NCBI GenBank assembly: GCA_003211235.1 | Contig: QCTG01000005.1 | Location: 1-51,395 of the forward strand | From: Synechococcus sp. AG-673-B04 | GTDB lineage: Bacteria; Cyanobacteriota; Cyanobacteriia; PCC-6307; Cyanobiaceae | Direction: 5' to 3' | DNA: 51,395 nucleotides | In this document: positions 1-9,864 of the stretch, one piece after another | How the letters are laid out: the number at the start of each line of letters is the position of its first letter | Numbering within the stretch: the first letter of the stretch is position 1 | Notes under the pieces: generated by a model | Database searches by the model: none | Told to the model about the DNA's origin: nothing | Seen by the model: only the letters and a program-made list of their open reading frames with translations | Position numbers and translations under genes: made by a program

Positions 1-195
1 CAACGCAGTGCCCTGGGCCTGCGTCATCTGCGTGACCGAATCTCTGTTCCCAGGGATATGCCACTGCCGGCAGGCCGTTTGCTGCGCAAGGCCCTTGAAG
101 CCACAGCAGCCCAGGATGGTCCTGAGCAGCCTCGAAGGCTGCCGGTACGGGATCGTTTCGATCAGGACCCCATGCCCTTCGTCACTGCGTCATAG
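1..195 (+). CDS. C-terminal end of a probable glutathione S-transferase
   Basis: Frame 1 is open from the window edge to a TAG at 193-195, giving 64 residues of a C-terminus. It contains the segment RDRISVPRDMPLPAGRLLRK followed by a tail ending DQDPMPFVTAS. The R-I-S-V-P-R-D-M type segment and a D-x-D-P-x-P-F ending are what I associate with cyanobacterial glutathione S-transferases located near dnaA. The N-terminal glutathione-binding domain lies outside the window, so identity rests on a short tail. It is 21 bp upstream of the ParB-like gene in the same direction. Confidence 0.5.
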   Translation, partial: QRSALGLRHLRDRISVPRDMPLPAGRLLRKALEATAAQDGPEQPRRLPVRDRFDQDPMPFVTAS

Positions 196-216
196 GGTGT
201 TTTTTTCTGCTGTGGC

Positions 217-885
217 GTGACAGCTCAGCCATCCGGCTACCAACCGATTCCGGAGGTCAGCCGGTCCACCGAGCTGTTTGAGGTGTCGGTGGCAGCGCTG
301 CATCCCACCCAGTGGTGCGTCGGTCTGGCGGAGGTCTGGTCCAGGCAGCAGGACTTCGCCCGCGAGACAAGGGAGGCGCGACTGAGTGAACTGAAGCGGA
401 AACCGGTGCCACTGGTGCGGAATGCCGGGGGGCACCTGTGGATGGTGGATCGGCACCACCGGCTGCGAGCGCTGCTGGAACTGGATCGCCAATCCACCAC
501 CTGGGGTTATGTGATCGCAGAACTGGACGTCGACGATCACGCCGCCGTGCTTGAGGTGCTCGATCAACGGGGCTGGCTGTATCTGTTCGATGGCCGGGGC
601 AATGGCCCCCGCCCACCGCTGGAGCTGCCCCAGTCACTGCTAGATCTCGACGACGACCCCTACCGCAGCCTGGTCTGGAAGCTGAAACAGGAGGGTCTGA
701 TCAAACCGCAGCGACAGATTCCTTACCACGAGTTCCGCTGGGGCAGCTGGTTGCGGAGTCGACCCCTGCCCCCGTTCAGTTCCAGACACCTCAACCCTGC
801 CCTGATTCCCGCCAGACGTCTGGTCTGCTCCCAGGCCGCCTCAGGGATGCCGGGATGGAAGGGTGACGGCAAAAAGTGCCGCTGA
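217..885 (+). CDS. ParB-like nuclease-fold protein (ParBc_2 type)
   Basis: 222 residues starting at GTG. The N-terminal half has the ParB/Srx-like pattern: a short segment on where to act (residues 20-35), K-x-K-P-V-P-L-V-R and then the D-R-H-H-R motif (about residues 78-82) in WMVDRHHRLRALLEL, as in the putative ParB-like nuclease family PF08857. The C-terminal third is proline- and arginine-rich. Members are small single proteins of unknown target; a role in chromosome partition is not implied. The gene ends one base before the convergent dnaA stop, leaving no room for a terminator between them. Confidence 0.75.
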   Translation: MTAQPSGYQPIPEVSRSTELFEVSVAALHPTQWCVGLAEVWSRQQDFARETREARLSELKRKPVPLVRNAGGHLWMVDRHHRLRALLELDRQSTTWGYVIAELDVDDHAAVLEVLDQRGWLYLFDGRGNGPRPPLELPQSLLDLDDDPYRSLVWKLKQEGLIKPQRQIPYHEFRWGSWLRSRPLPPFSSRHLNPALIPARRLVCSQAASGMPGWKGDGKKCR

Positions 886-2271
886 TCAGCGTTTGCGCCG
901 CGAATCGATCTGGAGCAGGTCCCGTACTTTCTGCACCTGGCCGGCGAGCTGCGGGTCTGATGCCAGTTTTTTTTCCACCTGATCGATCGCGTACATCACG
1001 GTGGTGTGGTCCTTGCCACCGAAGGTGTCCCCGATCCTGGGCAGGCTCAGGTCTGTACCCTGACGCATCAGGTACATCCCCACCTGACGGGCCTGGCTGA
1101 CCGCACGACGACGGGTGCTGCTCCGCATCTCCTCGGCCGAAACATCAAACACCTCGGAGACCTTGTCGATCACCTGCTGCGGGGTGACCTCCACCCCCTG
1201 GCCGGTGGGGTCGAGCATCGGCGCCACCGATTCCACCGTCATCGGCAGACCGGTGATCGAGGCAAAGGCAACAGCGCGGGTGAGCGCTCCCTCAAGCTCA
1301 CGGATGTTGGAGGTGAACCGCCCAGCGATGTACGTGATCAGATCACGGGGCAAGGCCATGCGCTCCTGTTCGGCCTTTTTGTGCAGGATCGCCATGCGCG
1401 TCTCCAGGTCCGGTGCCTGGATATCCGCAATCAACCCCATCTGGAAGCGTGAGATCAACCGTTGCTGCAGCCGGGGAATCTGACTGGGGGGTCGATCACT
1501 GGCAATCACCACCTGTTTGCCGGCTTCGTGCAGAGAATTGAAGGTGTGGAAAAACTCCTCCTGGGTGTACTCCTTGCCTTCGATGAACTGGATGTCGTCC
1601 ACCAGCAGGAGATCAGCGGCCCGATACCGGTCGCGGAAGGCCTTCATGCCGTCCTTCCGGATGCTGTCGATCAGGTCATTGGTGAAGGTTTCGGTGGAGA
1701 CGTAGGAAACACGGGCGGAGGGGTCGATCTCCAGGCGGTAGTGACCGATGGCCTGCATTAGGTGGGTTTTGCCCAGGCCCACTCCGCCGCAGATGAACAG
1801 CGGATTGAACTCACGCCCTGGGGCCTCAGCCACTGCCAGAGCCGCCGCATGGGCCATGCGGCTGTTGGGCCCAACCACAAAGCGGCCGAATACATAACGC
1901 GGATTCAGCCCCGGCAGCACCCGCCGCGGAGCACCGGAAGCAACGGGGTCCGGAGCGGCAACCGCATCCGCGGCCATGGGCTGAAGCGGCTCGGCCAAGT
2001 CCTCTGAGGGAGACGCCATCGCCGAATCGGCCAGAACCACCACCTGGATCGGACGACCGCAGACGCCACTGGCCAGCTCCGCGATGCTCGGCAGCAGCTG
2101 CTCCCTCAGCCGCACGCCGGCGAAGGGGTTGGGCGCGAGCAGGCGCAGCTCCCCATTGGCAAATCCGCTGCACCCGGTAGGACGGATGAAGGTTTCGAAT
2201 GTGGGCTTGCTGAGCTTGGCCTGCAGGCCTTCCTGGACCTTCAGCCAGAGCTCCTCGCCCGTCAAAACCAC
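886..2271 (-). CDS. dnaA: Chromosomal replication initiator protein DnaA
   Basis: 461 residues, the usual length, with GTG start. Domain I lies at residues 1-80, a proline/alanine-rich linker follows, then the AAA+ domain with Walker [11 protein letters not shown] and Walker [10 protein letters not shown], and C-terminal domain IV with the DnaA-box signature region [14 protein letters not shown]. It binds DnaA boxes and ATP and opens the origin. The gene is divergent from the HtrA gene; 83 bp separate its start from that lipoprotein's ATG. I do not see a DnaA-box cluster in this gap, so nothing here shows that oriC is adjacent. Confidence 0.98.
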   Translation of the reverse strand: MVLTGEELWLKVQEGLQAKLSKPTFETFIRPTGCSGFANGELRLLAPNPFAGVRLREQLLPSIAELASGVCGRPIQVVVLADSAMASPSEDLAEPLQPMAADAVAAPDPVASGAPRRVLPGLNPRYVFGRFVVGPNSRMAHAAALAVAEAPGREFNPLFICGGVGLGKTHLMQAIGHYRLEIDPSARVSYVSTETFTNDLIDSIRKDGMKAFRDRYRAADLLLVDDIQFIEGKEYTQEEFFHTFNSLHEAGKQVVIASDRPPSQIPRLQQRLISRFQMGLIADIQAPDLETRMAILHKKAEQERMALPRDLITYIAGRFTSNIRELEGALTRAVAFASITGLPMTVESVAPMLDPTGQGVEVTPQQVIDKVSEVFDVSAEEMRSSTRRRAVSQARQVGMYLMRQGTDLSLPRIGDTFGGKDHTTVMYAIDQVEKKLASDPQLAGQVQKVRDLLQIDSRRKR

Positions 2272-2354
2272 AGCCGCAATCCTCCTGAAAGTTGAATCTA
2301 CGCACGCAATCCGGATCGGGCAGCTTTAAATGTTGCAGCCGTGATCGCCCCTGG

Positions 2355-3485
2355 ATGCAGCGTCCAAAGCGTTGGATCGGGCTCAGCCTGATCGTCACAA
2401 CCTTGACGTCCTGCAGCCTGATGCCGGACCTGGGCCGCCGAAATGCTGAGCTGCCGGAGAGCAAGCCTCCGGTGGTGAACGATCAGCCCCGCGTTGCACC
2501 ACTGCAACCCGGCGAAAATGTGATCGTGCGTGCCGTGGAACGGGTCGGGCCGGCGGTGGTGCGCATCGACACGGTGAAGGAAATCAGCAATCCGCTTGGC
2601 AGGATGCTGGGTCTTGGCCCATCGACCCAGCGCCAACAGGGTCAGGGCTCCGGTTTCATCACCCGTGCCAACGGTTTGATCTTCACGAACGAACACGTGG
2701 TGCGGGGTGCCGATCGGGTGGCAGTCACCCTGCCCGATGGGCGTCGTTTCAACGGCAAGGTTCTCGGCGGTGATCCGCTCACCGACGTAGCCGTGGTGAA
2801 AGTGGTTGCCGACAACCTGCCGGTGGCCAGCCTGGGCAATTCCGACCTGCTGCGGCCAGGGGAGTGGGCCATTGCCATCGGCAATCCCTTCGGCCTGAAC
2901 AACACTGTGACCGCAGGGATCATCAGCGCGGTCGGCCGGACGGACGCCAACATCGGCGAGGGCCAGCGGGTTCCTTACATCCAAACGGATGCGGCGGTGA
3001 ACCCCGGCAACAGCGGTGGTCCGCTGATCAGCGCCACGGGACAGGTGATCGGCATGAACACAGCCATCCGTAAAGCCCCCGGGGCTGGTCTCAGCTTCGC
3101 GGTGCCGATCAATCTCACCAAGCGCATCGCCCAGCAGATCGTGCGCACCGGACAGGCCTCGCACCCCTTCATCGGAGTGCACCTGCTCGAACTCACCCCC
3201 GAAGTGGCCCGCGAGATCAACACCAACAGCAGCCGCTGCAACCTGCCTGAAACCAATGGCGTTGTGGTGGTTGAGGTTTTGGAAAGCAGCCCAGCTGAGG
3301 CAGGCGGGATCCGGCAGTGCGATCTGATTCTCAGGGTGAATAACACCGCTGTGGACAACCCTGCCGATGTGCAACTGGCGGTGGACCGGGGCTTGGTGGG
3401 TCGCTCCATGCCGATCACGGTTCAGCGCGACGGACTGAAGCAAGTGCTTCAGGTTCAGCCGCGGGAGCTGCCGCGCGACCGCTGA
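2355..3485 (+). CDS. htrA: HtrA/Deg-family serine protease, lipoprotein form
   Basis: 376 residues from the ATG at 2355; the frame is open to a TTG at 2292, but the ATG gives a lipoprotein signal peptide with lipobox L-T-S-C (residues 16-19). The trypsin-like catalytic triad is visible: His in TNEHVV, Asp in DPLTDVAVVKV, Ser in GNSGGPL. A single C-terminal PDZ domain follows (about residues 270-370). Deg proteases degrade misfolded envelope proteins; the lipobox suggests membrane anchoring facing the periplasm or lumen. The next gene begins 1 base after this stop, so the two are probably cotranscribed. Confidence 0.94.
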   Translation: MQRPKRWIGLSLIVTTLTSCSLMPDLGRRNAELPESKPPVVNDQPRVAPLQPGENVIVRAVERVGPAVVRIDTVKEISNPLGRMLGLGPSTQRQQGQGSGFITRANGLIFTNEHVVRGADRVAVTLPDGRRFNGKVLGGDPLTDVAVVKVVADNLPVASLGNSDLLRPGEWAIAIGNPFGLNNTVTAGIISAVGRTDANIGEGQRVPYIQTDAAVNPGNSGGPLISATGQVIGMNTAIRKAPGAGLSFAVPINLTKRIAQQIVRTGQASHPFIGVHLLELTPEVAREINTNSSRCNLPETNGVVVVEVLESSPAEAGGIRQCDLILRVNNTAVDNPADVQLAVDRGLVGRSMPITVQRDGLKQVLQVQPRELPRDR

Positions 3486-3486
3486 G

Positions 3487-4137
3487 ATGCAACCTGAGGC
3501 CGGCCTGGTGGTGATGGCGCGCTGGCCGGGTAGCGGCCGTTGCAAGCGAAGACTGGCCAAAGATCTGGCCGAACAACTGGGGCTGTCGGCCAGCGCTGAA
3601 CGAAGTGCCAGGCTGCAGCGCCAGCTCTGCAACCACACGCTGAACGTTGCCCGTCAAGAACAAGACTGGGGACGAATCAGTCCGGTGCTGGCCATCAGCG
3701 GGCTAGGGCCCAGAGCGGCCCGTCGCTGGGGAAGGCAACAGGGCATCCAACGGATTCGGCGCCAGGGGAGGGGAGGTCTGGGAGCTTTGTTGAAGCGGCA
3801 ATTGCTGCAGGAACGGCACTGGAGGAGGCCCACCCTCGTGATCGGGACAGACCTGCCGGACCTCAGTCACCACGACCTGCACGATGCGCTGACGCGGTTG
3901 GAGCGGTGCGATCTTGTGCTGGGACCAGCGGTCGACGGGGGCTATTGGTTGATCGGCTTCAGCAGGCGTCTGATGAGACTTCCAGAGCTCTGGCCGCTGA
4001 TCGGTATCCCCTGGGGAGACGCCACCGTTTGCAGGCGCACCCTGGAGGCTGCTCAGGTGGGGGGGTGTTCCACCGCTCTGCTGCAGCACCGCTGCGACAT
4101 CGACCATCTTCAGGATCTGAAGCCATGGCTGGGCTGA
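3487..4137 (+). CDS. TIGR04282-type (DUF2064) arsenosugar glycosyltransferase
   Basis: 216 residues with a nucleotide-sugar-transferase-like fold. The start GLVVMARWPGSGRCKRRLA carries the N-terminal nucleotide-binding pattern, and VIGTDLPDL and GPAVDGGYWLIG are conserved motifs of the DUF2064 family. The family is usually paired with a TIGR04283 glycosyltransferase, which is exactly the next gene here (13-bp overlap), and the pair is annotated for arsenosugar biosynthesis. The biochemical activity of this protein is not proven by the sequence. Confidence 0.88.
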   Translation: MQPEAGLVVMARWPGSGRCKRRLAKDLAEQLGLSASAERSARLQRQLCNHTLNVARQEQDWGRISPVLAISGLGPRAARRWGRQQGIQRIRRQGRGGLGALLKRQLLQERHWRRPTLVIGTDLPDLSHHDLHDALTRLERCDLVLGPAVDGGYWLIGFSRRLMRLPELWPLIGIPWGDATVCRRTLEAAQVGGCSTALLQHRCDIDHLQDLKPWLG

Positions 4138-4811
4138 CGGTGCTGATCCCGACGCTTAATGAAGCGTCGCGACTGTCGTTGCTGCTGGCGGATCTGGCGC
4201 ACTGGCCCCACGCCTTGCAGGTGCTGGTGGTGGATGGAGGAAGCGTGGATGCCACCCGCGCAGCGGCCACCCTTGCCGGAGCATCTGTGCTGATCAGTCC
4301 TGAGCGCGGACGGGGCCAACAACTGATCAAAGGCATGGCCCACGCCCGCCATGACTGGCGATTGGTCCTCCATGCCGACAGCCGTCTGGGCCATGACTGG
4401 ACCGAAGCCGTCAAGGCGGTTCTGCTCGAAAACGGCAGCGAAGGGCGTGGATGGTTTTTCGACCTGCGGATCGATGCTGAACGTCTGATGTTGCGCCTGT
4501 TGGAAGGGAGCGTGGCCTTGCGTTCAAGCCTTGGGCAGCGTCCCTACGGAGACCAGGGTTTGCTGATCCATCGCAGCCTTGTGGAGGAAGCAGGGGGGTA
4601 CAACCCTCTGCCGTTAATGGAGGACCTCGACATGGTGCAACGCATCACAGCAATCAGCCGGATGCAGCGCATCGGTTGCGCGATCACCACCAGCGCACGT
4701 CGATGGGAAACCCGCGGCGTGTTGCACCAGGCCTGGCGCAATGCACTACTGCGCCGCGACTGGGCCCGGGGCGAAGCGCTGGATCTGCTGGTGCGGCGTT
4801 ACAACAGCTGA
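4125..4811 (+). CDS. TIGR04283-type GT2 glycosyltransferase (arsenosugar)
   Basis: 228 residues. ATG at 4125 overlaps the end of the preceding gene and starts MAGLTVLIPTLNEASRL, the standard GT2 opening. VVDGGSVDAT and LHADSRL (a DxD-like metal site) follow, and GDQGLL plus the aromatic-rich ending fit the TIGR04283 family. It would transfer a sugar from a nucleotide or lipid donor on the cytoplasmic face. Overlap with its TIGR04282 partner indicates translational coupling. It is convergent with the GNAT gene. Confidence 0.88.
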   Translation: MAGLTVLIPTLNEASRLSLLLADLAHWPHALQVLVVDGGSVDATRAAATLAGASVLISPERGRGQQLIKGMAHARHDWRLVLHADSRLGHDWTEAVKAVLLENGSEGRGWFFDLRIDAERLMLRLLEGSVALRSSLGQRPYGDQGLLIHRSLVEEAGGYNPLPLMEDLDMVQRITAISRMQRIGCAITTSARRWETRGVLHQAWRNALLRRDWARGEALDLLVRRYNS

Positions 4812-4817
4812 GGCGAT

Positions 4818-5330
4818 TCAGCTGGAATACCAGAACGCGCATCGATGGCCCTCGGGCTCCAGCTCCCAACCCTGCCGCTGATAGAAGTTCACAACGCCAG
4901 GATCGGCAAAGAGGCTGACCCGCTCCGTTCCCATCTCCTGCAACGCCTCGAGTACGTAGGTCATCATCTGTTGACCAAGCCCATTGCCCTGATACCGGGG
5001 ATGCACAGCGACATCCCAGACCGTGGCTTCGAACACCCCATCACCGGTGCAACGGGCGAAACCGACCAGCCTCGGCACCCTCGGATCATGGCGCCACAAA
5101 CCAACCTTCAGAAGGCTGTGGGTGAGAGCTTTGCGCACCCGACGAACCGGGCGTCGACTCCAGCCAACAGCTTCCAGCAGTTGCTCCAGCTCCACCAGGT
5201 CAAACGGATGGATCTGGCTGAAAACCAGGGAGATCTGATCGTTTGGAGTGGCGCACAAACGGGCCTGTTTGCCGTACTGCTCAAGCAACGCCGGCTCTGG
5301 AATCTGAAGAGGGGACGTTGGTGTGATCAC
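4818..5330 (-). CDS. GNAT-family N-acetyltransferase
   Basis: 170 residues. The acetyl-CoA binding motif is visible as VAVHPRYQGNGLGQQMM (R/Q-x-x-G-x-G/A pattern, about residues 117-133) followed by FADPGVVNFYQRQGW, the typical motif B end. It resembles the cyanobacterial/plastid GNAT group, whose substrates are mostly unknown. Its ATG overlaps the stop of the upstream ABC exporter gene by 4 bases (ATGA), so it is the third gene of a hisG-ABC-GNAT operon. Confidence 0.85.
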   Translation of the reverse strand: MITPTSPLQIPEPALLEQYGKQARLCATPNDQISLVFSQIHPFDLVELEQLLEAVGWSRRPVRRVRKALTHSLLKVGLWRHDPRVPRLVGFARCTGDGVFEATVWDVAVHPRYQGNGLGQQMMTYVLEALQEMGTERVSLFADPGVVNFYQRQGWELEPEGHRCAFWYSS

Positions 5331-7105
5331 AGGCGAGCCAGTCCTCTTTCCTGCAGGTCGGCCAACTGGGCATAAAGACCACCTTGATCCCTCAGCTCCC
5401 GATGGGTGCCCTGCTCAATCAACTCGCCGCGGCGCAGAACCAGGATCCGGTCCGATGCCTCGACCGTGGCCAACCGATGGGCGATCACCACCGCCGTTCG
5501 TTTCTGCAGCAGCCGGTCGAGATCGCCCTGCAGAGTCGCCTCCGTGGCTGGATCCATGAAGGCTGTGGCCTCATCCATCACCAGAACGGTGGGATTGCGA
5601 ATCGCAACGCGGGCCACCGCAAGCAGCTGTCGCTCACCGGAAGACAAATTGCCGCCCCGTTCGCGCAGCTCGGTCTCCAGGCCGGCAGGGAGTCTCCCCA
5701 GCAGATCCTGCAGACCGAGGTCACGGCAGATGCGCTCCAGCTCTCCATCACTGATCGGAGCGTTCAGACGCAGATTGTCGGCCACATTTCCGCTGAACAG
5801 AAAGGTGTCCTGAAGCACGACTCCGAGCTGACGGCGCAGATCGGCGATCGGGATAGAGCGGATGTCTCGACCATCCAGAAGAATCCGACCCTGCTGGGGC
5901 TCGTACAGACGACACAGCAAACGGATCACCGTGGTCTTGCCAGACCCCGTTGGACCCACCAGGGCGACATGCTCCCCGGGGGCAATGCGGAATGAGAGGT
6001 TGCGCAGAATCGGCTCATCCGACCGGTAGAAGAAACTCACGTTTTCAAAGACCACCTCTCCCAGCCCGGAACCCTCCAGAGGACTGGCGGTGGAGTCCTC
6101 CACGATTTCGAGGGATTGCTCGAGCAGTTCTCCTATGCGTTCCACGGCGGTGAGACCGCCTTGGATCTGGGTGAACCGTTCCGCCAGCTGACGGAGAGGA
6201 TCAAACAGTCGCTGGGAATAAAGAATGAACGTGGTGAGGATCCCGAGCCCCATGGCTCCGCTGGTCACCAGATAACCGCCAAGGGCGAGCACCACGGCCA
6301 CAGCCCCCAGGGAGACCCACTCGAGGAAAGCGGAAATGCTGCTGTCGTAAAAAATCGTGCCGTTGACGGCACGTCGATAAGCCGAACCGGTGCGAGCGAA
6401 GCGGAAGCCGTTCACGGCCTCGCGTCGGAACATCTGCACCACCTCAAGGCCCTGCAGGTTCTCCTGAAAATCGGCATTGAGCTGAGAGAGCTCCTCTCTC
6501 ACGGTGTAGTTGACCCTGCGATAACGGCTCTGAAGCCAGAGAACAAAGCAGGTCACCGGAATCTGTGTGAACAGGAGCAACAGCCCCAGGCGCCATTCGA
6601 TCAACAGCATCGAGCTGGCGATCACCAACAGAGTGACGAGGTCACCGAGAACACCAACAGCACCGCTGCCAAAAACTTCCCCTAACGCATCGACGTCACT
6701 GGTGAGGCGGGTGAGCAGCTTGCCAACGGGCATGCCGTCGTGAAAACGAAGCGACAAAGCCAGGGAGTGTCGGAACAGGTCGTCACGAATACGAGCGGTG
6801 AGCCGCTGGCCCACAGCCTGGATATTGAAACTCTGCACCCCCTGCAGCGCCAGGCGAAGCAGCACGGACAGCAACAACAGCCCGACAATCACACGGATCG
6901 CCACGGTTGTGCCGAGATCAGCCAGCCAGGGGAAACTAGCTTCTCCACGAAGCACACTGATCGCCTGGCCAACAAGCAGCGGCTGGATGGCGCCAGCCAG
7001 AGCCACAGGCACCAGCATCACCAGGGTGAGCAACAACCTGCGCCGGTCGTGAATCAGATAGCGCCCGAGCCTTCGGACGCGTTTCCAGTCAGCGCGAGCG
7101 CTCAT
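5327..7105 (-). CDS. ABC exporter, fused permease and ATPase (MsbA-like)
   Basis: 592 residues, the normal length for a half-transporter. Residues 1-310 form the six-helix membrane domain; the ATPase domain has Walker [11 protein letters not shown]-loop [10 protein letters not shown], signature LSSGERQ and Walker B VLVMDEAT, then the switch His in IAHRLAT. It works as a dimer in the cytoplasmic membrane; the substrate (lipid, drug or peptide) cannot be read from the sequence. It overlaps hisG by 4 bases upstream and the GNAT gene by 4 bases downstream. Confidence 0.95.
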   Translation of the reverse strand: MSARADWKRVRRLGRYLIHDRRRLLLTLVMLVPVALAGAIQPLLVGQAISVLRGEASFPWLADLGTTVAIRVIVGLLLLSVLLRLALQGVQSFNIQAVGQRLTARIRDDLFRHSLALSLRFHDGMPVGKLLTRLTSDVDALGEVFGSGAVGVLGDLVTLLVIASSMLLIEWRLGLLLLFTQIPVTCFVLWLQSRYRRVNYTVREELSQLNADFQENLQGLEVVQMFRREAVNGFRFARTGSAYRRAVNGTIFYDSSISAFLEWVSLGAVAVVLALGGYLVTSGAMGLGILTTFILYSQRLFDPLRQLAERFTQIQGGLTAVERIGELLEQSLEIVEDSTASPLEGSGLGEVVFENVSFFYRSDEPILRNLSFRIAPGEHVALVGPTGSGKTTVIRLLCRLYEPQQGRILLDGRDIRSIPIADLRRQLGVVLQDTFLFSGNVADNLRLNAPISDGELERICRDLGLQDLLGRLPAGLETELRERGGNLSSGERQLLAVARVAIRNPTVLVMDEATAFMDPATEATLQGDLDRLLQKRTAVVIAHRLATVEASDRILVLRRGELIEQGTHRELRDQGGLYAQLADLQERGLARL

Positions 7106-7752
7106 GCAGTCGCTCCAACCGGACTGGCTGACCGCATCGCGTCAACAATCCCGGCCAGAGATCCGTCATCCAGACGCATGGACAAGGGATGCCCCACCAG
7201 TCGGGCCGTGGACTGGAACAGAGTCTCAATGGCCACCAGTCCGTTGTCCTTCAACGTTCGACCGGTGGCCACCAGATCGACAATCGCTTCAGACATTCCC
7301 GTGATCGGCCCGAGCTCGACGGATCCATTGAGATGCACCAGTTCCACCGGCAGATCAAGGGCATCGAAATACTCACGGGCGCAATGGGTGAACTTGCTGG
7401 CCACGCGGCAATGGGGCGGAAGATCAGCAGCGCGTTCGTAACCGCTGCTGGACTTCACTGCAACGGCCATCCGGCAGCCTCCAAAACCCAGATCCACCAG
7501 CTGGGCCACGGGCAGCTGGTGCTCTTTCAAAACGTCATGACCGACCACACCCAGCTGAGCCTGGCCGTAGGCCACGTAGGTGGGAACATCACCATTCCGC
7601 ACCAACAGCGCCCGTGCACGGCCGCAGGGAGTCGGCAACATCAGCTGTCGGTTGTCTTTGTCCAGGACAGCTGAGAAATCAAGACCAGCTGCTGCAAAAC
7701 GCGCCACTGATTCTTTGAGAAGGGCACCCTTTGCCAGTGCAACGGTGATCAT
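7102..7752 (-). CDS. hisG: ATP phosphoribosyltransferase, short (HisG_S) form
   Basis: 216 residues from the ATG at 7752, beginning [12 protein letters not shown] as in HisG. It catalyses the first step of histidine synthesis, condensing ATP and PRPP. The PRPP-loop region appears as [16 protein letters not shown]. The length shows the short form that lacks the C-terminal regulatory domain and normally needs the HisZ partner, which is not in this window. The longer frame upstream to 7914 crosses the gloB start and is not used. It is divergent from gloB with 40 bp between starts. Confidence 0.95.
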   Translation of the reverse strand: MITVALAKGALLKESVARFAAAGLDFSAVLDKDNRQLMLPTPCGRARALLVRNGDVPTYVAYGQAQLGVVGHDVLKEHQLPVAQLVDLGFGGCRMAVAVKSSSGYERAADLPPHCRVASKFTHCAREYFDALDLPVELVHLNGSVELGPITGMSEAIVDLVATGRTLKDNGLVAIETLFQSTARLVGHPLSMRLDDGSLAGIVDAMRSASPVGATA

Positions 7753-7792
7753 GGAGTCAGCGTTGACCGGGAAACCAGGCAGGACTTTAACG

Positions 7793-8542
7793 ATGCGATC
7801 CACGCTGCATGCGCTTCCAGTGCTGCAGGACAACATCATCTGGATCCTGGTGCGGGGCCAGAACGCTGTGGTGGTGGACCCCGCGGCCAGCGAACCGGTG
7901 GCGGCATGGCTCAATGAGCAGCAATTGCAGCTGGTTGCTGTCCTGCAGACGCACCACCATGCAGATCACATCGGTGGGACTCCGGGGCTTCTGAAAATCT
8001 GGCCGGAAGCTGATGTGGTGGCGTCTGCTGCCGATCGAAAGCGCATTCCCTTCCAGACCATCTCCGTGAGCGATGGCGACAGGATCACGCTGATGGAGCA
8101 CAGCTTTGAAGTGCTGGGAGTGGCTGCTCACACAGCTCATCACATCGCATTTGTCGTGGATGCCGAGACCGATCAGGACCCTGGTCCTGTGCTGTTCTGC
8201 GGCGACACACTCTTTTCAGGCGGCTGTGGGCGTCTGTTCGAAGGCACTGCAAACGATATGCACCGAGCTCTGCAACGGCTCGACGCCCTGCCTAAAGACA
8301 CCAAGGTGTGTTGCGCCCATGAGTACACCGAAAACAATCTGCGCTGGGCCCGCGCACTGAGACCGGAAGACCCGGCGATTCAACGCCGAGCAGAGGCGGT
8401 GTTCGCACTGCGCTCCCGTGGCGAACTCACCCTCCCCAGCAGTATTGGAGAAGAACGTTGCAGCAACCTGTTCCTGCGGGCCGGATCAGCTGATGAAATC
8501 GCCAGGCTTCGGCACCACAAGGATCATTGGAAGGAGGGTTGA
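7793..8542 (+). CDS. gloB: Hydroxyacylglutathione hydrolase (glyoxalase II)
   Basis: 249 residues, typical for glyoxalase II. The metallo-beta-lactamase metal site reads [10 protein letters not shown] (T-H-x-H-x-D-H), with further ligands in [18 protein letters not shown] and CAHEYT. The C-terminal substrate-binding domain is present ([10 protein letters not shown] onward). It hydrolyses S-lactoylglutathione to lactate and glutathione in methylglyoxal detoxification. The ATG at 7793 was chosen because upstream codons overlap the divergent hisG. Confidence 0.93.
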   Translation: MRSTLHALPVLQDNIIWILVRGQNAVVVDPAASEPVAAWLNEQQLQLVAVLQTHHHADHIGGTPGLLKIWPEADVVASAADRKRIPFQTISVSDGDRITLMEHSFEVLGVAAHTAHHIAFVVDAETDQDPGPVLFCGDTLFSGGCGRLFEGTANDMHRALQRLDALPKDTKVCCAHEYTENNLRWARALRPEDPAIQRRAEAVFALRSRGELTLPSSIGEERCSNLFLRAGSADEIARLRHHKDHWKEG

Positions 8543-8614
8543 TGCTGGCTCATGCTCTGAACCAGAGCGAAAACGGCTGAAGGCGATGATCGGCCCCAGC
8601 ACTGCCACTTCGAC

Positions 8615-9004
8615 ATGCCAGCCAAGGCGATCACCACCACTGCGGCACCGGCCCCCGTCGGTCCATACAACCAGGCTGTCCTTGCAGGCGGATGGCTGTA
8701 CTGCTCAGGCCAGATTCCCCTGGACCCAACAACCGGAGCAATGGTGGGAGATGGCGACGTTGCAGAAGAAACACGACAGGTGCTGAAGAACCTTGTGGCC
8801 GTTCTCAACGAAGCAGGTGCCACCCCGGCGCAGGTGGTACGCACCACCGTCTTCCTGGTGGATCTGGGGGATTTCCAGACTGTTAATCAGCTGTATGCAG
8901 ACGTTTTCGGCGATGGAGTGAGCCCTGCGAGGGCCTGCGTGCAGGTGGCGGCCCTTCCCAAGGGAGCTCGTGTGGAAATCGACTGTGTGGCCTGGCTCGG
9001 TTGA
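8615..9004 (+). CDS. ridA: RidA-family reactive enamine/imine deaminase
   Basis: 129 residues, one domain, trimeric in the family. The beginning APAPVGPYNQAVLAGGWLYCSGQIPLDP (quoted only in part here: VGPYNQAV, CSGQIPLDP) and the motif PARACVQVAALPKGARVEID include the conserved active-site Arg. It hydrolyses 2-aminoacrylate and related imines formed by PLP enzymes. It lies 72 bp downstream of gloB in the same direction and may be cotranscribed. Confidence 0.95.
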   Translation: MPAKAITTTAAPAPVGPYNQAVLAGGWLYCSGQIPLDPTTGAMVGDGDVAEETRQVLKNLVAVLNEAGATPAQVVRTTVFLVDLGDFQTVNQLYADVFGDGVSPARACVQVAALPKGARVEIDCVAWLG

Positions 9005-9080
9005 CGCTGTGTGCTGCATCACCTGCGTCGGTACCAGGGTCCGACGCAGGAATAGTCTGTTAATGCAGATGGATTGCCCG

Positions 9081-9308
9081 ATGACCCAGGCGAAGCTCAC
9101 CATCGGGGAACTGGAAGCGGGATATCCGCTCTACTGCAAGGCTTTACGGCGATTGCTCCAGCAGGGCAAAACCGCCAAAGACATCGAACGGACTGTGTGC
9201 TGGGGGCATCTGGAGACACTGAACCGCTGCCTGCCGACGCGCTACAAGTCCCCCTCTTATCTGTTGGCCCTGATCCGACGCGATATTGAAAACCCCAAAG
9301 AGGATTGA
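9081..9308 (+). CDS. DUF3136 small conserved cyanobacterial protein
   Basis: 75 residues from the ATG at 9081; in-frame ATGs at 9063 and 9069 are possible. The sequence TIGELEAGYPLYCKALRRLL and the ending YLLALIRRDIENP match what I know of DUF3136, a family largely confined to marine Synechococcus and Prochlorococcus. Function is unknown. It marks the end of the compact core block; after it the gene density drops. Confidence 0.8.
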   Translation: MTQAKLTIGELEAGYPLYCKALRRLLQQGKTAKDIERTVCWGHLETLNRCLPTRYKSPSYLLALIRRDIENPKED

Positions 9309-9524
9309 GGAGAAAGTTACTGGTGAATCTCAGCACTGATTGAACATGGAGAGATTTCTATGAAAAACTGTTTTTATCAAGTAGTTCGGTGCAAAGCGGT
9401 AGCCAACAAACCAACGCAATCCTGGACCGCTAGGCAGTAGCTGAGCTGCTGAACTTGTTCTCCATCTGGTTAGGCACACCGGGCATGATCGCTACGTTGG
9501 TCCGTTGATAGGGAGCCCAGTTGG
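9309..9524. other. Intergenic, no supported gene
   Basis: A 26-codon frame (ATG at 9359) preceded by GGAGAG is present, but it has no recognisable features and I do not call it. Confidence 0.4.
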
Positions 9525-9830
9525 ATGAGCAAGCCGATGCCTGAGGACTTCGATTATTCGGCCTCGATCACCAGCATGGATGTGAGAGAGACTTTCCCAT
9601 CGATTGACCCGGAAAATCTTTCAGAGAAAGACGTGCTTGAGATACTTCTCTATCTTTTTGAGCAGAAACAAGGGTTCGTGGACCGTGGCCATGAACTGAA
9701 CAACCGGGACACAGCCTGGATCAATGCTTACCTGTTTCGCCTTAAACCCACAACAGACGACAACGGGATGGATCGTTTCACGGTGGAAACCGTTGGCTCC
9801 AGCATGGACAAGATGGCTGAGCTGCGCTGA
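9525..9830 (+). CDS. Hypothetical acidic protein
   Basis: 101 residues, acidic, without signal peptide or membrane segment. Residues 30-75 read as amphipathic helices (LSEKDVLEILLYLFEQKQGF, then HELNNRDTAWINAYLFRL). I do not recognise the family. It stands alone, 216 bp after the core block, and the following gene is in the same direction. Confidence 0.6.
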   Translation: MSKPMPEDFDYSASITSMDVRETFPSIDPENLSEKDVLEILLYLFEQKQGFVDRGHELNNRDTAWINAYLFRLKPTTDDNGMDRFTVETVGSSMDKMAELR

Positions 9831-9864
9831 GCAGATCTAGAATTACAAAAGTGAGGCCATAAAC

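Noticed and set aside
2272-2354. Replication origin next to dnaA
   Set aside because: The gap is only 83 bp and I see no cluster of DnaA boxes.
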